A stretch of 64,000 nucleotides of DNA from Helianthus annuus (lineage: Eukaryota > Streptophyta > Magnoliopsida > Asterales > Asteraceae), in assembly GCF_002127325.2 (NCBI RefSeq), contig NC_035445.2:85141644-85205643 (forward strand). The letters run 5' to 3'. Both the position numbers and the translations under genes were made by a program. Positions 33,368 to 45,887 of this stretch are shown one piece after another; position 1 is the first letter of the stretch, and the number at the start of each line of letters is the position of its first letter. Below the pieces are notes generated by a model. It was not told the origin of the DNA, ran no database searches, and saw nothing but the letters and a program-made list of their open reading frames with translations.

Positions 33368-35396
33368 GGACAGTCAAATTCGATCTAACAATCAATTTGA
33401 CATAACAGTTCAGCTCAAAATTCATTAATACTAAGGTTGATTGTATTTAGTTGAAAAACAGAGCAACGAGAAATCATGTTCAAAATGATGAATCAGATAC
33501 TCTGTAAAACAACCAAGATGTCATAAGATTCACAAATGTCAAACAACAAGTGATGTCATGCACAAATCACTCATAGTTTCTAGATCTGGAAACATGTCTG
33601 GTAACTATGGTATGACTATCTTCATTCAAAATTGATTTCAACTGTTGTTATGGAATTTGTGATGATTTCATCATGTTTTATGCTAAAGTATGAACCTCAG
33701 ATTAACAAAACCTATGTTCATATAAACATTAGTGTTTTGCTAACTTAGAAAGAGGAAAATAAAACTTTAGTCATGAGATCTTATGTGTTAGAAGGCAGGT
33801 TGAGAATCCTCAAAAGGACTAAATCAACCCTGTCAAAACACATTAAGAAAATCAAGGGTCAAAAACAGTCCAAATCATAAGTAATGTGAGATTTGGTAAT
33901 AAAACATGTTCACATGCGGCCAGATCTCTCAAAACATTACTGTAAAATGACTCAGGATTAAGTATTTCCGAAATAAAATCTCCCAGTAAGTATTTTTGTA
34001 CTTATGAACGGGAAGGGTAAAAAGGGAAGAAGAAAATGAACAAAACTCAAAGGTGTGTTTATCTCAAAACTTTTGAAGTCAAAAGAAAAGAGTATAAACA
34101 TAAAACACCTATGAGTCAAAAGTTGGGAAAACAATGGTCATTATGCAACTGTGTGCATCCATTAATTCAGGAAAAGTTCAGGTAACAATGGTATCTCCAG
34201 TGATTGACTTTAAAAGATGAATTTGCAATCAATTAACAAGAAAATGATCCTAATCAGTGGTCATAATGATGTGATCATAAGCCTTTTGGAAGTCACCAGA
34301 TCCTTTTGATGTTGTTTTCAAAATAACCTTTATTTTTAGAAAGATGCTTTTCTCAAATAAAACCGGATATATTATTGATTTTTTTAAAACAATATATTCT
34401 GTACTTTTACTCTTTTTGATAGTGAAAGCTTTTTTCTCCGGCCAGGATGTAATTTCCTTATTTTTGTGTGAAATTTCTATTCCTAAAACTGATCAAAAGG
34501 AAATGGTGTACATGTCAAGGTCACATTAAGCTCAAGTTTGTTTATCATAGAAAAATTGATTGCAAATTAATTTTAAAACTACTGGGACACTCATGTTCTA
34601 GTTCAAATAATTAGACACAAAATGAGTTGCCTTAGTAAAGAAGGTTTCATCATCTGGATGCTAAACCACTGTCAGGAAATAGTGAACATGTGGTAAACCT
34701 AGAACATATTCTCCTAGAAAAACTGCTGACAAATTAAACTTGATAATCTACATCTAAAATGTAGCTAAGTATAGCATTCCTGCAGAATAACAGATGATGG
34801 ACATGATATTGAGCTCACACAAAACAAAATCAATCTCCACATCTGAACAAGCAGATGCTAAAATTATTTGTCAAAAGTTGAAACACTGCTGCACTAACAG
34901 TTGTTATACTAATGGTCTTCATTTTGTTTTCTACCACTGTTTTTCCTTAAAACTACTGATTGTGTCTCAAACATCTGCTCTCTAAGGTCTGTCCACTGCT
35001 GAAAGTCAACCTCTGTTCTCTCACTTTCATGATATGCACTGTTGTTCAAAATCAGTGTTTTATCCACTGATGTAGTAAAAGCATCCACTGATTGTAAAAA
35101 TCACCCACTGCTTCATTTATTACCGTTGTAACCACTGATACTTGTTTCATCAGTGGCCCCCAAAACAACTGTCCTCCATTATTTTACTCTTCCATTAGGG
35201 GTTGACACGTGGTCAGCTTTTTAGTCGTCAGATCATTATAACCGCTGCCACGTCAGTATTCACTTTTTCCCTAAATAAAACCCTGATCAAAACCCCAAAC
35301 AGGGTTTCACTGTCGAATTGAATTCCAAACATTCTCTTTACAAAGCAGTTTCCCACTCATAACTCCAAAAACATTCTTTGATCTTCTTCATCAAAA
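33368..35396 (+). other. 2 kb non-coding leader of the copia-like element
   Basis: No gag frame. The last 250 bases look like an ordinary plant promoter and leader: CTAAATAAAACC at about 35271, then C/A-rich sequence with CAAAACCCC and TCTTCTTCATC before ATGATG at 35397. This raises the possibility of separate transcription of the accessory gene. Confidence 0.5.
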
Positions 35397-38300
35397 ATGA
35401 TGAAATCAAAATCGAAATCAAAATCATCTTCTTCCTCCGCTCCCACTGACGCCACTCAAATGGCCACTGAAACCACAGAAATTCGTTACAAATCCCCTCA
35501 CAACTATGTGGGCATACTCACAAAACCCACAACCAACAACTCCTTCGACTCCATCATCGACATCTTATCTGCATCAAAGTACAAAACTTTGATAACAGCA
35601 GACGCTCCCATTTATCTACAAACCCAGAGAGAGTTCTGGAACAAGGCTACCCTTGAAAAAACAAGGAGAGACTATCACAGCCATCAACTCCTCGATACAG
35701 GGTAAAAAGATCCAAATCACTTCACAATCCATTTCAGAAGTCTTCAAACTCGATGATTTGAAAGGTAAAACCTCATTTTCTAAAACCGAGTTGAAAAAGG
35801 ATTTCATAAATAGGGGTTATGCAGAGCAACCAAAAAGGGATACCTTACAAAAAGGTTTTTTCCCTTCTGCACCAAGGTTTTTATTTCACACTCTGTTGAT
35901 GTGTGTTTCGAATAAAACAACTGCTTTTAACGAAATACCATCAAAAATTCAATGCCTGGGATATGCAATTTTAAACAATGAAAATTTTAATTATTCCCAG
36001 GAAATTTTTGATGATATGGTAAAAAAACGTTGATAGCAAAGCATTTCTGCTCTTTCCAAGGTTTTTAAGCTATTACTTTGAACAAAAATTTGTAAAAGAA
36101 GATGCAGAATTGCCCAAACAAGGTGCTCATTTTAAAATAAACTGTTTAACACCTGAAACATTCTCTAGAATGTTGGCACCTATAAAAACAAAAGCAGAGG
36201 TACCTGAGCAGAATTTAGCAGATGAAACGGCTCCTAAGGTATCGGCTGGTGAGCCCACTGCTCCAGGTGATCAAAGCAGCACACTCACTGTTTTGAAACC
36301 CACACCTGCCACCACCAAAAAGAACAAAAAGAAAACATCCAGAAAGCCCCCCATATCCAAAACAAAGGCACATCTGGAAGATGAGATCCCAGAGCAAATG
36401 CCCGTGACAACACAAATGTCACCAATAACCGTTGCTGCTACTTCCTCACAGCAGTTGGAAGAAAGATCTCCACCCTTACCTCAAACTCCTCCTGCATCCT
36501 CACAAAAGGATCAGGTTGTAAACACAAGGACCCCACAATATGAAGCTCTGGACCCACTCGGATCCATCTTCCACAGTCCTGATCCCAAGGACATGTCTCT
36601 TTCAACTCCTTTACCCTCACCCCCTACATTACCACCATCCATAATACCCTTGTTGCATACAGTTGGTATTACTCAGACACAAACCAGTTCCTCTCAAACA
36701 CCTATCACCGAGAGTATACTCCCACAAGTGACTGGGTCTGATGTTGATATCTCTGTTATCCCAGCAACAACTGAGGAGGTTACACTGCAGGAGTTACAAG
36801 TAACTCCTGTCAGTAGTTCAAGTGGAGCAGCCACTACAAATGTTGAACCCACTGGTTTACATTTGGACAGTGGTTACATTCATAAGACTCCCTTGAAGGC
36901 AATTTCTTCAATAGCACCAATGAGAACCACCAGTGAGCTTGTTTTAACCACTGGCAACATCAAAAGGTTATCAAGTGCTGAAGAAAGAAGTCCCCAGTAC
37001 CAAGAACAAGGGGCATCAATGAATGACTTTTGGGATTCAGTCCCTAAGTCACACATTGGTAAAACCATTGCTGGTGGGGATTCAGATGATCCCGTTAACT
37101 TGGGTGATGATTCAAAATATCAGGAATTGACGGGCAGGGTTGAAAACCTGGAAACCTCAATTGCTGAAATAAAGGATATGGTGCAGCAGCTGTTAAAAGC
37201 TCAGAAAGCCCAATCCACTGCTGCTCCAGCTCAAGCACCTGCACAACAGGCACCTGCTGCAAATGAGTTATGGAACATGTTCCAACCACTGCTGGAAAGA
37301 CAAAAGCAGATGGCTGATCAGCAGCATGCTATACATGTACAAAAGCTGACAAACATGGTGGAGTCAAGATTTAAAGATACACAGGCAGATATTAAAGCTA
37401 TCAAGGCTCATATCCAAAGTGCCTCTGGAAAAGTTCCACCCACTATCCTCTTCATGAATGAACCCTTCCCAGATAATGCCAAAAAGGGGGAGAAGATCAA
37501 GTGGAAAAAGAAAGGAATTGATGATGGCATCTTTATTGAGCCAGAAAATAGCCAAACCAAAGCTACTGCATCAACACACACCACATCACCACACACCACC
37601 ATAACCACTACTCCACCATCATCTGTGATCACATCTCCAACAACAACTTCACCATCAAAAACAGCCACCCCATCATCACCTCCTGCCAAAAAGCAGAAGA
37701 CAGCAGATGTTACAACATCTGCTGTAATGACAACAGTGGTTGAAACACCAGTTGTTCCAACTACTGTTAGTCAGTCACTCATCACCACTCAAACCCCTGC
37801 CATCACAACCCCTGCTCAAAAGCAGAAGACATCTGCTGACATATCAGTAGTTGTAATGACAACAACGGTTGAAACACCAGTTGTTTCAACCACTGTTAGT
37901 CAACCATCCACCACTGCTCTCACCATTCTCACATCACAACCAGCAAAGCTCTATACCAGAAAAAGAAAACTTACTCAGGCAAATGAGGACAAATATGATC
38001 CCATTGCTGCAAAATATCCACTGGAACTAGAAGCTATAAAAAATGAGATGAGGCAATTCTACACTGATGATGATCCATCAAACAGAAGATTTCCTTCACT
38101 CGTTGGCTTCATAGTCCCAAAAGACATGGATGAATACCTTGAGCTCAAAGCAAGACAAGCTAAGATAAGAGCCAAGGTTAAATGTGAAGGTCAAAGTGAT
38201 GAAGCCATTGCTGAAAGATTGGAATTTCTGCTTACAAAAGTCAAACAGATAAAAGATTTTGCACAAGAGCTGAGCAAAGAAAAGGCAGGTCAACGAAAAG

Positions 38301-39313
38301 AGATGAGAAGAAAACTTCTTGCATACATTATGCAAGAAAAATTTTATACTGCTGAAGAAAACCAATTTGAAGAATGGCCAATAGTGGCCTTAAAGCATGA
38401 AGCTGACAGGATTGATAGAATCAAGAATGATCCTAGAAAGAAGAAGAATGCTCCAAATTGGAGCAAATACAAAAAGCTCATCGCTGACCTAACAACTGAG
38501 TACAAAAGAAAGAAACAAGAGCTGGTTGAGGCAAAAGTGGACACTGCCAATGCCATATCAAAATGGTCAAAGCAGCATACTGATGAAGCCTATGAAAGGC
38601 TGAAGAAAAGAAAGATAACTGTTTCAGGCACTTCCAAGAAGCATGAACAAATGATGAAGCTTGAACAATAGATTGAGAACCTCCAAAAACTGTTCAAATC
38701 AGCAGATAATCCTATTCCTGTGTCAAACCAAGAAGAAGGAAAACAGCTGTCTAGTGAAGAGGTAAAAGAAAAGGAAGCTGAGTACTTCAAGGATACCATC
38801 AGGAAAAGGGGTCTAAAAGAAGATACCTCAGCAAAACTTCAAAACCTCTTTAAAGAGGTATTAACCAAACCTGCATCACCAAACACTCCAACAGGCATGA
38901 CAGACATTGAGAGGCAAGAGCTGATTGAAAGAGAGATTGCAGAAGATGTTGATGCAGCAAATAATGTTATTGAGAAGGCCCTCAAACAAATGTCTGACAG
39001 CCTACAACTTTTCACAAGGCCAACATCTCCAAACTCATCAGGAAATAACTCTCTCCCAAGAAACCCGTCTGGATTAAAAGTACTAAAGTGGATGTCTGAT
39101 CAAAAGACCCACGTACTGACCTTGTTCAGATCCAACGGCGAAGTGAAGTACATATCAAGGAAAGAAGCACTAGGCCTTAGTGTTGAAGATTTGCCGGATC
39201 TCCTTGAACTTACACTGTGTAGGGATGAAGATGACACAAGTTCCAAGGATTTTGAAGAAGAATTTAAAAGGCAAGCTAAGGAACTACTTATGAGAAATAA
39301 AGGTCCAGAATAA
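35397..39313 (+). pseudogene. Accessory ORF of the copia-like element, about 1,300 codons, two A-run frameshifts and one stop
   Basis: Read in order, the frames are 35397-35705, 35653-36033, 36110-38671 and 38720-39313. The breaks are one extra A in the run at 35656-35661, one extra A in the run at 36021-36027, and a TAG at 38669-38671 after which the same frame continues. The N-terminal 210 residues form a globular domain (NYVGILTKPTTNNSFDSI, FWNKATLEK, IQGKKIQITSQSISEVFKL, FHTLLMCVSNKTTAFNEIP). I recognise this pattern from proteins downstream of copia pol in Asteraceae annotations, where it is often mislabelled. Then come a long Thr/Pro/Ser-rich region with a 43-residue tandem repeat (37681-37930), Gln/Ala-rich helices, and a Lys/Glu-rich coiled coil (about 37980-38670). 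There is no enzymatic motif. The function is unknown; it is not a polymerase. Position suggests an env-like or third-ORF product (inference). Confidence 0.75.
37681..37930 (+). repeat. 129-bp tandem repeat inside the accessory ORF
   Basis: Two copies at a 129-bp (43-codon) period, in frame. Both contain KQKT, VMTT, VETPVV and TTVSQ. The period is a multiple of three, so the repeat keeps the frame. Confidence 0.85.
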
Positions 39314-39340
39314 TGAAGGGTTTTGGCATTATCTGTTCCA

Positions 39341-39349
39341 GGGGGAGAT
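39341..39349 (+). promoter_or_regulatory. Polypurine tract of the copia-like element
   Basis: GGGGGAGAT directly before the 3' LTR start; the expected second-strand primer. Confidence 0.85.
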
Positions 39350-40148
39350 TGTTGGGATTGAACCCTACCAGAGGAACAGATAATGAAAGCCAAAACCGGA
39401 TCACAACAGTGGATTCAGAATAAGCAGTTGTTTACACTTGGCTTTCCCCTTAACAGTGGTAATCTAACAGCTGATAGATCTTAAGTACTGCTCACTATAG
39501 CAACTGATGAACCAAACACTGATGAAACTCTAAAGACAGCTGAAGACAAACACTGTTGCTCTATCTACTGTCGTTTCCTAAGTACTGCTGAAAACACAAG
39601 CACTGCTCATTCAAGGACTAATCACCTTTGAAGAAAGCACTGATGCTCAACATCAATGCTCAGGCTACAACAGCAGAACGTGAAGCAGTAGTTTTCTCTT
39701 GGTTTGTATTGTACTTATAATTAGTTGTTAAACATCAGTAGTTTGTATAGAACGGTGTTTATAGGTTGTTAGATGTCACTATCATGGTGACGTCAGCTGA
39801 GATGCCTCAGTGGCTTAGTTTGCCTATAAATGGAGCAGTACCCTGTACTGTTACATTTGATTGACTGAGTGGATTCTTCTTCTCCAGTCCAATCCTTTCA
39901 TCTTGTGCAACCAACCTTGGAGTATCAGGCTGAGGGGGAGCTTAGTTCTGTAAGCATGCTTGTAATCATTTGATTTGTAATTGAATCATTCAACTTAATG
40001 AGAAGCATTTGTTTATCAAACTATTTTCCACTTAGATTGTGCTTACAAAGTTTGTCTTCATTTCCGTTGCACTTAATCTTATTTTATATTCATTGATTTG
40101 TCAAATTTATACAAACAAGCACAATCATAACAGCCTCCGATCCTAACA
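39350..40148 (+). repeat. 3' LTR of the copia-like element
   Basis: TATAAATGG at 39825-39833. Ends TCCTAACA, followed by the TSD ACAAA. Confidence 0.92.
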
Positions 40149-40153
40149 ACAAA

Positions 40154-40705
40154 TCATCCCATGGATGATTCGGATAGTCATGAATATAAGTGTGAATACA
40201 TAAACAACTATTTATTATGCCAAGTAACCAGGTGAGTGTTAACCAAGATGAGTGCTTACAATATTGTATCATTGGAGACTTGGTGTGGTTTCACCACTTT
40301 CGTGGCTTGAAGATTACTTAGAGTCTAGTGAGGAGGCATATGAACACAAGTCCCTCAACATAGAGATTAGTTGGTGACTTGGTTTGGTGTCAAAAGTTCC
40401 AAGAAAACAAGGTATAGTAAGAACAAATTTAAAAAAAGTTTAACAAAATCCTCACTTGGACCTCAAAAATGGTGACATGTCATCTTTGTTTACCTTGGTA
40501 AACATGTGGTAATGCTCCTAGAGGTTATCCAAGGAAGAGGGAAGAAGAAAACTTGAAGAAACTATCTCAAAACTCATTGTTTTGGAGCTTTGAACAATCT
40601 GCCAAAGTTGAGAATCTTGATGATTTGGGAGAGTTTGAAAGGGAGTTAGAGGTGTTGAAAGTGTTTAGGAGGAGGGAAGGGTTGTATTTATAAGTGGAGA
40701 TTAGG
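40154..40705 (-). repeat. LTR-derived flank, promoter signal on the minus strand
   Basis: This continues the sequence interrupted at 32560. On the minus strand TTATAAATACAACCC (about 40680-40695) is a TATA-like signal followed by a CT-rich leader-like stretch (CTCCTCC, CTCTAACTCCC). It fits the transcription-start part of a minus-strand gypsy LTR. No ORF. Confidence 0.5.
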
Positions 40706-41487
40706 GTTTGTGTAACGCCCCAAAATCTGAATTTTAATTTGATAACAGGTAACCAAGTTATTTAGTTTAGTTAAAATGTAACTTCAATAACAAGGAATGA
40801 ATTTCTTTGTGTCTAAACAAGATAATGAACAAACTATAGGGGTTAGAAAGGGGCAAGTGGAAAGATGTTTTAATTAAAAACATGGGGGGAAAAGGAAAAA
40901 CCCAATTCTGGGTTTTGTGCGTGTCGACCAGGAACAAGGGAAAGGAGGGGAGAACCCTAACTCCTCAAAAATCTTCAAATTGAAGGGGGAATTCTGCTCA
41001 AACCTGATGCATGAACCCTAATACATGATCATCTAGACTTGCTTAACATGTGGTAAGTCATAGTTTTTGAATTAATGATCTTGCAAGTATGAGTATGTGA
41101 TATATCTTTGATTTCATACGAAATCAGGCATGAGGAAGTGCTAGAATCAGCAAATAAAACTTAGATTATGAATGATTTTGAGTAATTTAATGTTTGGAAA
41201 TGAAACCCACCATTGGTGGTGAAGGTGGCGACATAGGTATGCCACCCATGTCCAATCTTTGTTCAAATTGTTGATATATTATGTTGTATGTGATTAATCA
41301 TTGCTATTTAGGTTGAACATGGTATGAAATTTATTGGATATTTTGTATTGTTGATGATTGAAAGCAATAACTAGGAAGAAAAAGTATGAAAATACTTGCA
41401 CATTATGCTTAGAAATTTGTACGCGTGCCAAGTGTTTGATGAAATGTCTAAGTGAAGTTAAGATGTGAGATTGTATGAAATGGATTG

Positions 41488-41518
<31 letters not shown>

Positions 41519-42849
41519 TGAGATGAGGAAATGATGTAATTAGTAGTATACTAACTTGGAGAATGTGCTTTAGATAGAACTCATACAAGAATTCGGGTTG
41601 AATGTATGTCTTGGTCAAGACTATGCATTAGGGACTTGTACGTTTTGTTTAATATCACTAGGTGATTATGTGATTGTAAGCACAATTGCATCATGAATAA
41701 GAGATGTACAGAGTGTCATTGATATAACATAAATGATGTTACGGATATATGTGGACAAGTCGGAAGTTCATATGATAAATCGTTGACTCTTGAAAGTCAA
41801 CTAAGTATAAGAAACATGATTTGACTCGTTGTCGTAAAGGTAGGATTATAGGAAGTCGTATGGTACATGTTATAGCAATACGTGTTAAATGTAATGACAT
41901 GATGAATTACATGAGTGTAAACGGATATGGATATGATATTATGAGTTATATTTGTTAGGAATGACTAATGAAAGTTAAGTGTGAAATATGCGATTGATAT
42001 GATTGTTAACATGTACAAATGAGTATGCTAATAAGAGCGTGATTTCGATGAAATGGAAGTATAGGAATCACGTCGAGACGGGCTCAAGCACGAGGTGTTA
42101 ACGGGCCAAGAGGAGGCAAGGGATCGGATACGAGCACAGACGCATAAGGTAAGTGATTTCCGAATCACTTCTTAGTTTGTTAAGTATGGTTATGTTCTAG
42201 TTAATTAGGCATGATAATTGAAGTCAAATAAGAAAGGGTTGTATGAAATTGATGATTTACGTTAAGTAGGCCGAATGGGTCAAAATGTGGTTTTATTACT
42301 ATACCAGAAGGGTTGTATAAGTAATTGATTACGGTACTATAACCGGGTATGGGTAGAATTGTACATAAGTACGCTAACCAAGAATCAGAGACGCGGATTA
42401 ATAGTCTAAAGACTCGGTTGTGAGTCATGGTTAATGGACAAACAATTTCGCATTTGAAATTGTATTAACAAAGTTTGCTTTCGTATAAATGAATGACATG
42501 AATAGGTTTAACGTATACAGGGTATCGGGTGCATAAATCCCAAGTACGAACCCCGGATAATGTAAAAGTATTATAGTTATAACGTTTATGTAAGTTTTGG
42601 GTTAAAACAAATGAGTAGTTTGACGAAAACGTGAATAGGTCGAATAAGTGAAAGCGGGTATATACAGTCGAGAGCTTTAAGTGAATATTTTCCTTAAACC
42701 GGATGATGGATTTCAAGTTCTTATGATAGAATGTGAATTTACAAGCATGTAGGATGAAACGGGAGGTTAAACGGGTAAACGGTTCAAAAGTTATGCGCAT
42801 TTTAGTGCGTACGGACGACGAAACGGAACTGTAGAAAAATGCAATATCT

Positions 42850-42985
42850 AGAGGGCGTCGCCGACGGCCTTAGGGGCGTCGCCGACGGGCTCTAGAAAGT
42901 CAGTTTTTGGCTGACGGGTTATTTGGCTGTCTACGGAAGTTTTGGGCTACGGGCAATTGCAAGGGCCGTCGCCGACGGCCTCCCC
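42850..42985. repeat. Three GTCGCCGACGG dyad modules in solo LTR C
   Basis: GGCGTCGCCGACGGCC near 42854, GGCGTCGCCGACGGGC near 42875 and GGCCGTCGCCGACGGCC near 42964, a near-perfect palindrome in an otherwise AT-rich LTR. Confidence 0.85.
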
Positions 42986-43139
42986 ATGTTCAAAAACCTG
43001 AAATTTGTTATCTATGTTGATTTGGGAATAGTAGGCTTCGGTTTGTTATCCGTGGACCACGGCGGGCCTCCCAAACATGATTTTGATCGTTCCTTTGACG
43101 TTTATGGGCTAAAAATCTAAGTCTAAGTACCATGTAATT

Positions 43140-43480
43140 AATGTATGGATATATAAGAGGTATGTAAGATCTTAAACGTGTACGTAAGAGTGTATGTACA
43201 TATGTAGACGCGTATTTAAGTATATGTGAAGGCACGTATGAGTGTATGCAAGTAAGTAGAGACGTAGTAATGTATGTACGTATGTAGATGTGCATTTATG
43301 TATATGTGAAGATACGTATGTATATATGTACGTATGTAGACGTAGTAATGTATGTGTGTATGTAGATGTATATTTTGGTATATATGAAGGTACGTATGAG
43401 CGTATACATGTATGTAGAGATATAGGAAGGTATGTACGTATGTAGATGTGTATGTATGCACGTAAGAATGTATGTATGCA
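43140..43480. repeat. GTATGTACGTATGTAG-type minisatellite
   Basis: Imperfect units built from GTATGTA/CGTATGTAGA words, with a looser longer repeat of about 75 bp (AGTAATGTATGT near 43267 and 43342). Confidence 0.8.
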
Positions 43481-43931
43481 TGATTTAGCTACGTCGAGTA
43501 ATACGTTATTAATAGTGTGCCTTGAGAATGAAAAATAATGCAGGTACATTATCGAAGCCTCACCAGGATATGGATACGCAGATGAAATGCTTAAAGTTAG
43601 AAAGATAACGAAATGGGAAGTGTACGAGACTGAATCTTGTTTATGTATTGTGTACTAATGTTATGAATGTATGTGGCGAGTGCAGGTTGTACGAATCACG
43701 GGCGGTTATCACGAGGAATAGAGATCGAAGACCGAGTCACAGGATAGATTGTACGGGAATAATTGAGTATGTATTTTAGTAAACAGGACATATACTTTAT
43801 TTATTTTATAAAAGATACATATTAAAACGAACATTCTAGTAAGTCAAGACGTTTGTCATGAAAGAAATTTTATGGCACGAATTTCCGTTGCGTCGTTTTT
43901 ATGTTATTACGTGTAAGGGTGTTTCAGTTTG

Positions 43932-44429
43932 GTGTTTAATCTTGGTAGTTGGGGGGAGGGGGTAGGAAGAGGGAAAATGGAGTTTAAACACTAAAATTCG
44001 CGTAAGGAACAATTCCGCTGTCAGATCAGATCCTTACTGACCATAAAAGGTTTGATCTTGCGCTCTGTAAGGCCTTTCAAAAATACCAAAATTCCATTTT
44101 GGCCCTTGTGGTTTGGTTTGGTTGTTATCTGGGCCATAAACGCATAGTTAAGCATGTTTTGGACATTTTAAGGTGTAATTAAGCATGTGTATGTATGAAT
44201 ATGTTTGAACATAATTCTGAGAAAATATATTCTCGGTGTAGGACTTTGTTTTTAAATATAAACTTGTATTTCGTGATTGTTTGCGTATTGTGCATGCATT
44301 ATTAAACAAGTATGATATAAAATACGATTTGCATTATGATCAAAGTCTCGAGATTACAAGAATTGAAATTAAAATAGAAAGACGAATTACAAGAAAAACG
44401 AGATATAACAAAAATATGAAACGTTACAA
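43932..44429. repeat. Retroelement-derived sequence
   Basis: Continues the flank interrupted by solo LTR C. It contains LTR-like phrases (CTGTCAGATCAGATCC, CTTACTGACCATAAA) and ends AAACGTTACA, which could be an LTR end. No gene. Confidence 0.4.
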
Positions 44430-45814
44430 TTGGTGTCGTCTTATCCCGTATCGATAAAAGTTATAAAACGAGCATTGGTGATTACCCGGCAAACGTTTTT
44501 AGCCGAAATTGTTCAGAAATGCCTGGAACATTAAATTAATGGCATTCTTTTGTATTTGGAATGAAATGTAAATAAAAACATATTACAGATATTTAAGTAT
44601 CGTAATTTATGATTTTATCGCGTATATATTAATTCTAACGAATTTAAACCTCTAAACATATATTTTTTTCACCAAACTATGTGATGCTATTTGGTTAATT
44701 GTTTTCTAGTGTTGTAATGGCCCTAAATAACAAGTATTAGGGATAATTAAACACAAAACACCATTAACTTAACATAAAACACATTCCGCCTAAACTAGAG
44801 ACATGGAATGACATGTTGTCTTACAGACACATCAGTAAACCATTGGCTTTCAAGATCGGAGCCAAGGTTATGTTAGAGGTCTCGCCTTGGAAGGGTGTTG
44901 CAAGGTTTGGTAAGCGTGGTAAGCTTAATCCAAGGTATATCAGGCCATTTGAGATGTTGGCCAAGGTTGGTAAGCGTTCATGACACATTTTATGTGTCGA
45001 ACTTGAAAAAGTGTTTACTTTATGAAACACTTATCATTCATGCGGTTGAGATTGTCATTGACGATAAGCTTCACTTTGTTGAAGAACTAGTCGAGGTTAT
45101 GGACTAGAGGAGAAGTCGTATCAAGTTGGTAGAAGTACGTTGGAACTCGCAGACCTGAATTTACTTAGGAACACGAGGATCAAATGAAGACTTAGTATCC
45201 CCATTTGTTTGAGAAGACTCCTGTCTAGGATGACTCGACTTACATTTCAGGACGAACTTCTTTTAACGAGGGGAGAATGTGACATCCGACAAAATTACAG
45301 GTTAATCCGTACAACCTAATCATTGTGTATTTATTTAATATGTGCATTTAGACTCAATTATGTGTTAATTGAGTTCATAAAGTCTAGCAATGTCCAAATA
45401 AATGCATGGGTTTACATTTGGTAATCGTTGGTGTCGTCTTATCGCGTACTGATAAAAGTTATAAAATGAGCGTTGCTGATTATCCGATAAACGTTTTTAA
45501 GTCAAAATTTTCTAATATACCTAGAACATTAAATTGATAGCATTATTTTGTGTTTGGCGTGAAAAGTAGATATAAACATATTATGGATATTTAAGTATCG
45601 TAATTTACGGTTTTATCGTGTATATGTTAATTCTAACGAATTTTAACCTCAATACGAACAATTTTAAACCAAACTATGTGATGTTATGTGGTTACTTGTT
45701 GTGTAGGGTTGTAATGGCCTTAAAGTACAAGTATTAGGGATAATTAAATATAAAACACCGTTAACTTAACATAAAACACATTTAGCCTAAACTAGAGACA
45801 TGGAATAACATGTT
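44430..45814 (+). repeat. 385-bp direct repeat flanking an integrase tail
   Basis: 44430-44817 and 45428-45814 are close direct copies (both start TTGGTGTCGTCTTATC and end near TAGAGACATGGAAT.ACATGTT). The integrase tail and the start of a 3' LTR lie between them, so the left copy is probably a fragment of the matching 5' LTR, left after an internal deletion. Confidence 0.8.
44818..45277 (+). pseudogene. Second chromovirus integrase C-terminal remnant
   Basis: Frames read VMLEVSPWKGVARFGKRGKL, NPRYIRPFEMLAKVG, then after a shift HDTFYVSNLKKCL, matching the end of gypsy/chromovirus pol. A TAG-bearing tail with VRWNSR-like residues follows. The polypurine-like AACGAGGGGAGAA comes directly before the LTR at 45278. 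Only the 3' end of pol remains. Confidence 0.8.
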
Positions 45815-45887
45815 CGACTTTTGTAACCCAAACCATACCCCCCCCCCCACCAATACCCTCTTTTGCTCGTTGAGTGAAAAGTGAAAG

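Larger units (their letters stand above)
32561..40148 (+). mobile_element. Non-autonomous copia-like LTR retrotransposon with accessory ORF, 7.6 kb
   Basis: LTRs at 32561-33352 (792 bp) and 39350-40148 (799 bp) start TGTTGGGATTG and end TCCTAACA. The TSD ACAAA is perfect (32556-32560 and 40149-40153). The tRNA-iMet primer site TGGTATCAGAGC begins at 33355, and a GGGGGAGA polypurine tract abuts the 3' LTR. No gag, protease, integrase, RT or RNase H was found in the 6.0 kb interior. Instead a single large accessory gene (35397-39313), now broken at three points, fills its 3' two thirds. By eye the LTRs differ at about 20-25 bases plus a 15-bp and an 8-bp indel, so it is older than element A. 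Confidence 0.92.
40706..43931 (+). mobile_element. Solo LTR, family C, 3.2 kb
   Basis: The element is 40711-43926, from TGTAACGCCCC to GGGTGTTTCA, flanked by perfect GTTTG duplications (40706-40710 and 43927-43931). It contains a (TA)n run (41488-41515), three GC-rich GTCGCCGACGG dyads (42854-42981) and a GTATGTACGTATG-rich minisatellite (43140-43480). No coding region; reverse-strand ORFs in the minisatellite are simple-sequence artefacts. The plus orientation follows from the TGTAACGCCCC start. Confidence 0.9.

Noticed and set aside
43008..43549. Overlapping reverse-strand ORFs rich in His, Thr and Tyr
   Set aside because: They are translations of a GTATGTAC-type minisatellite in several frames at once.
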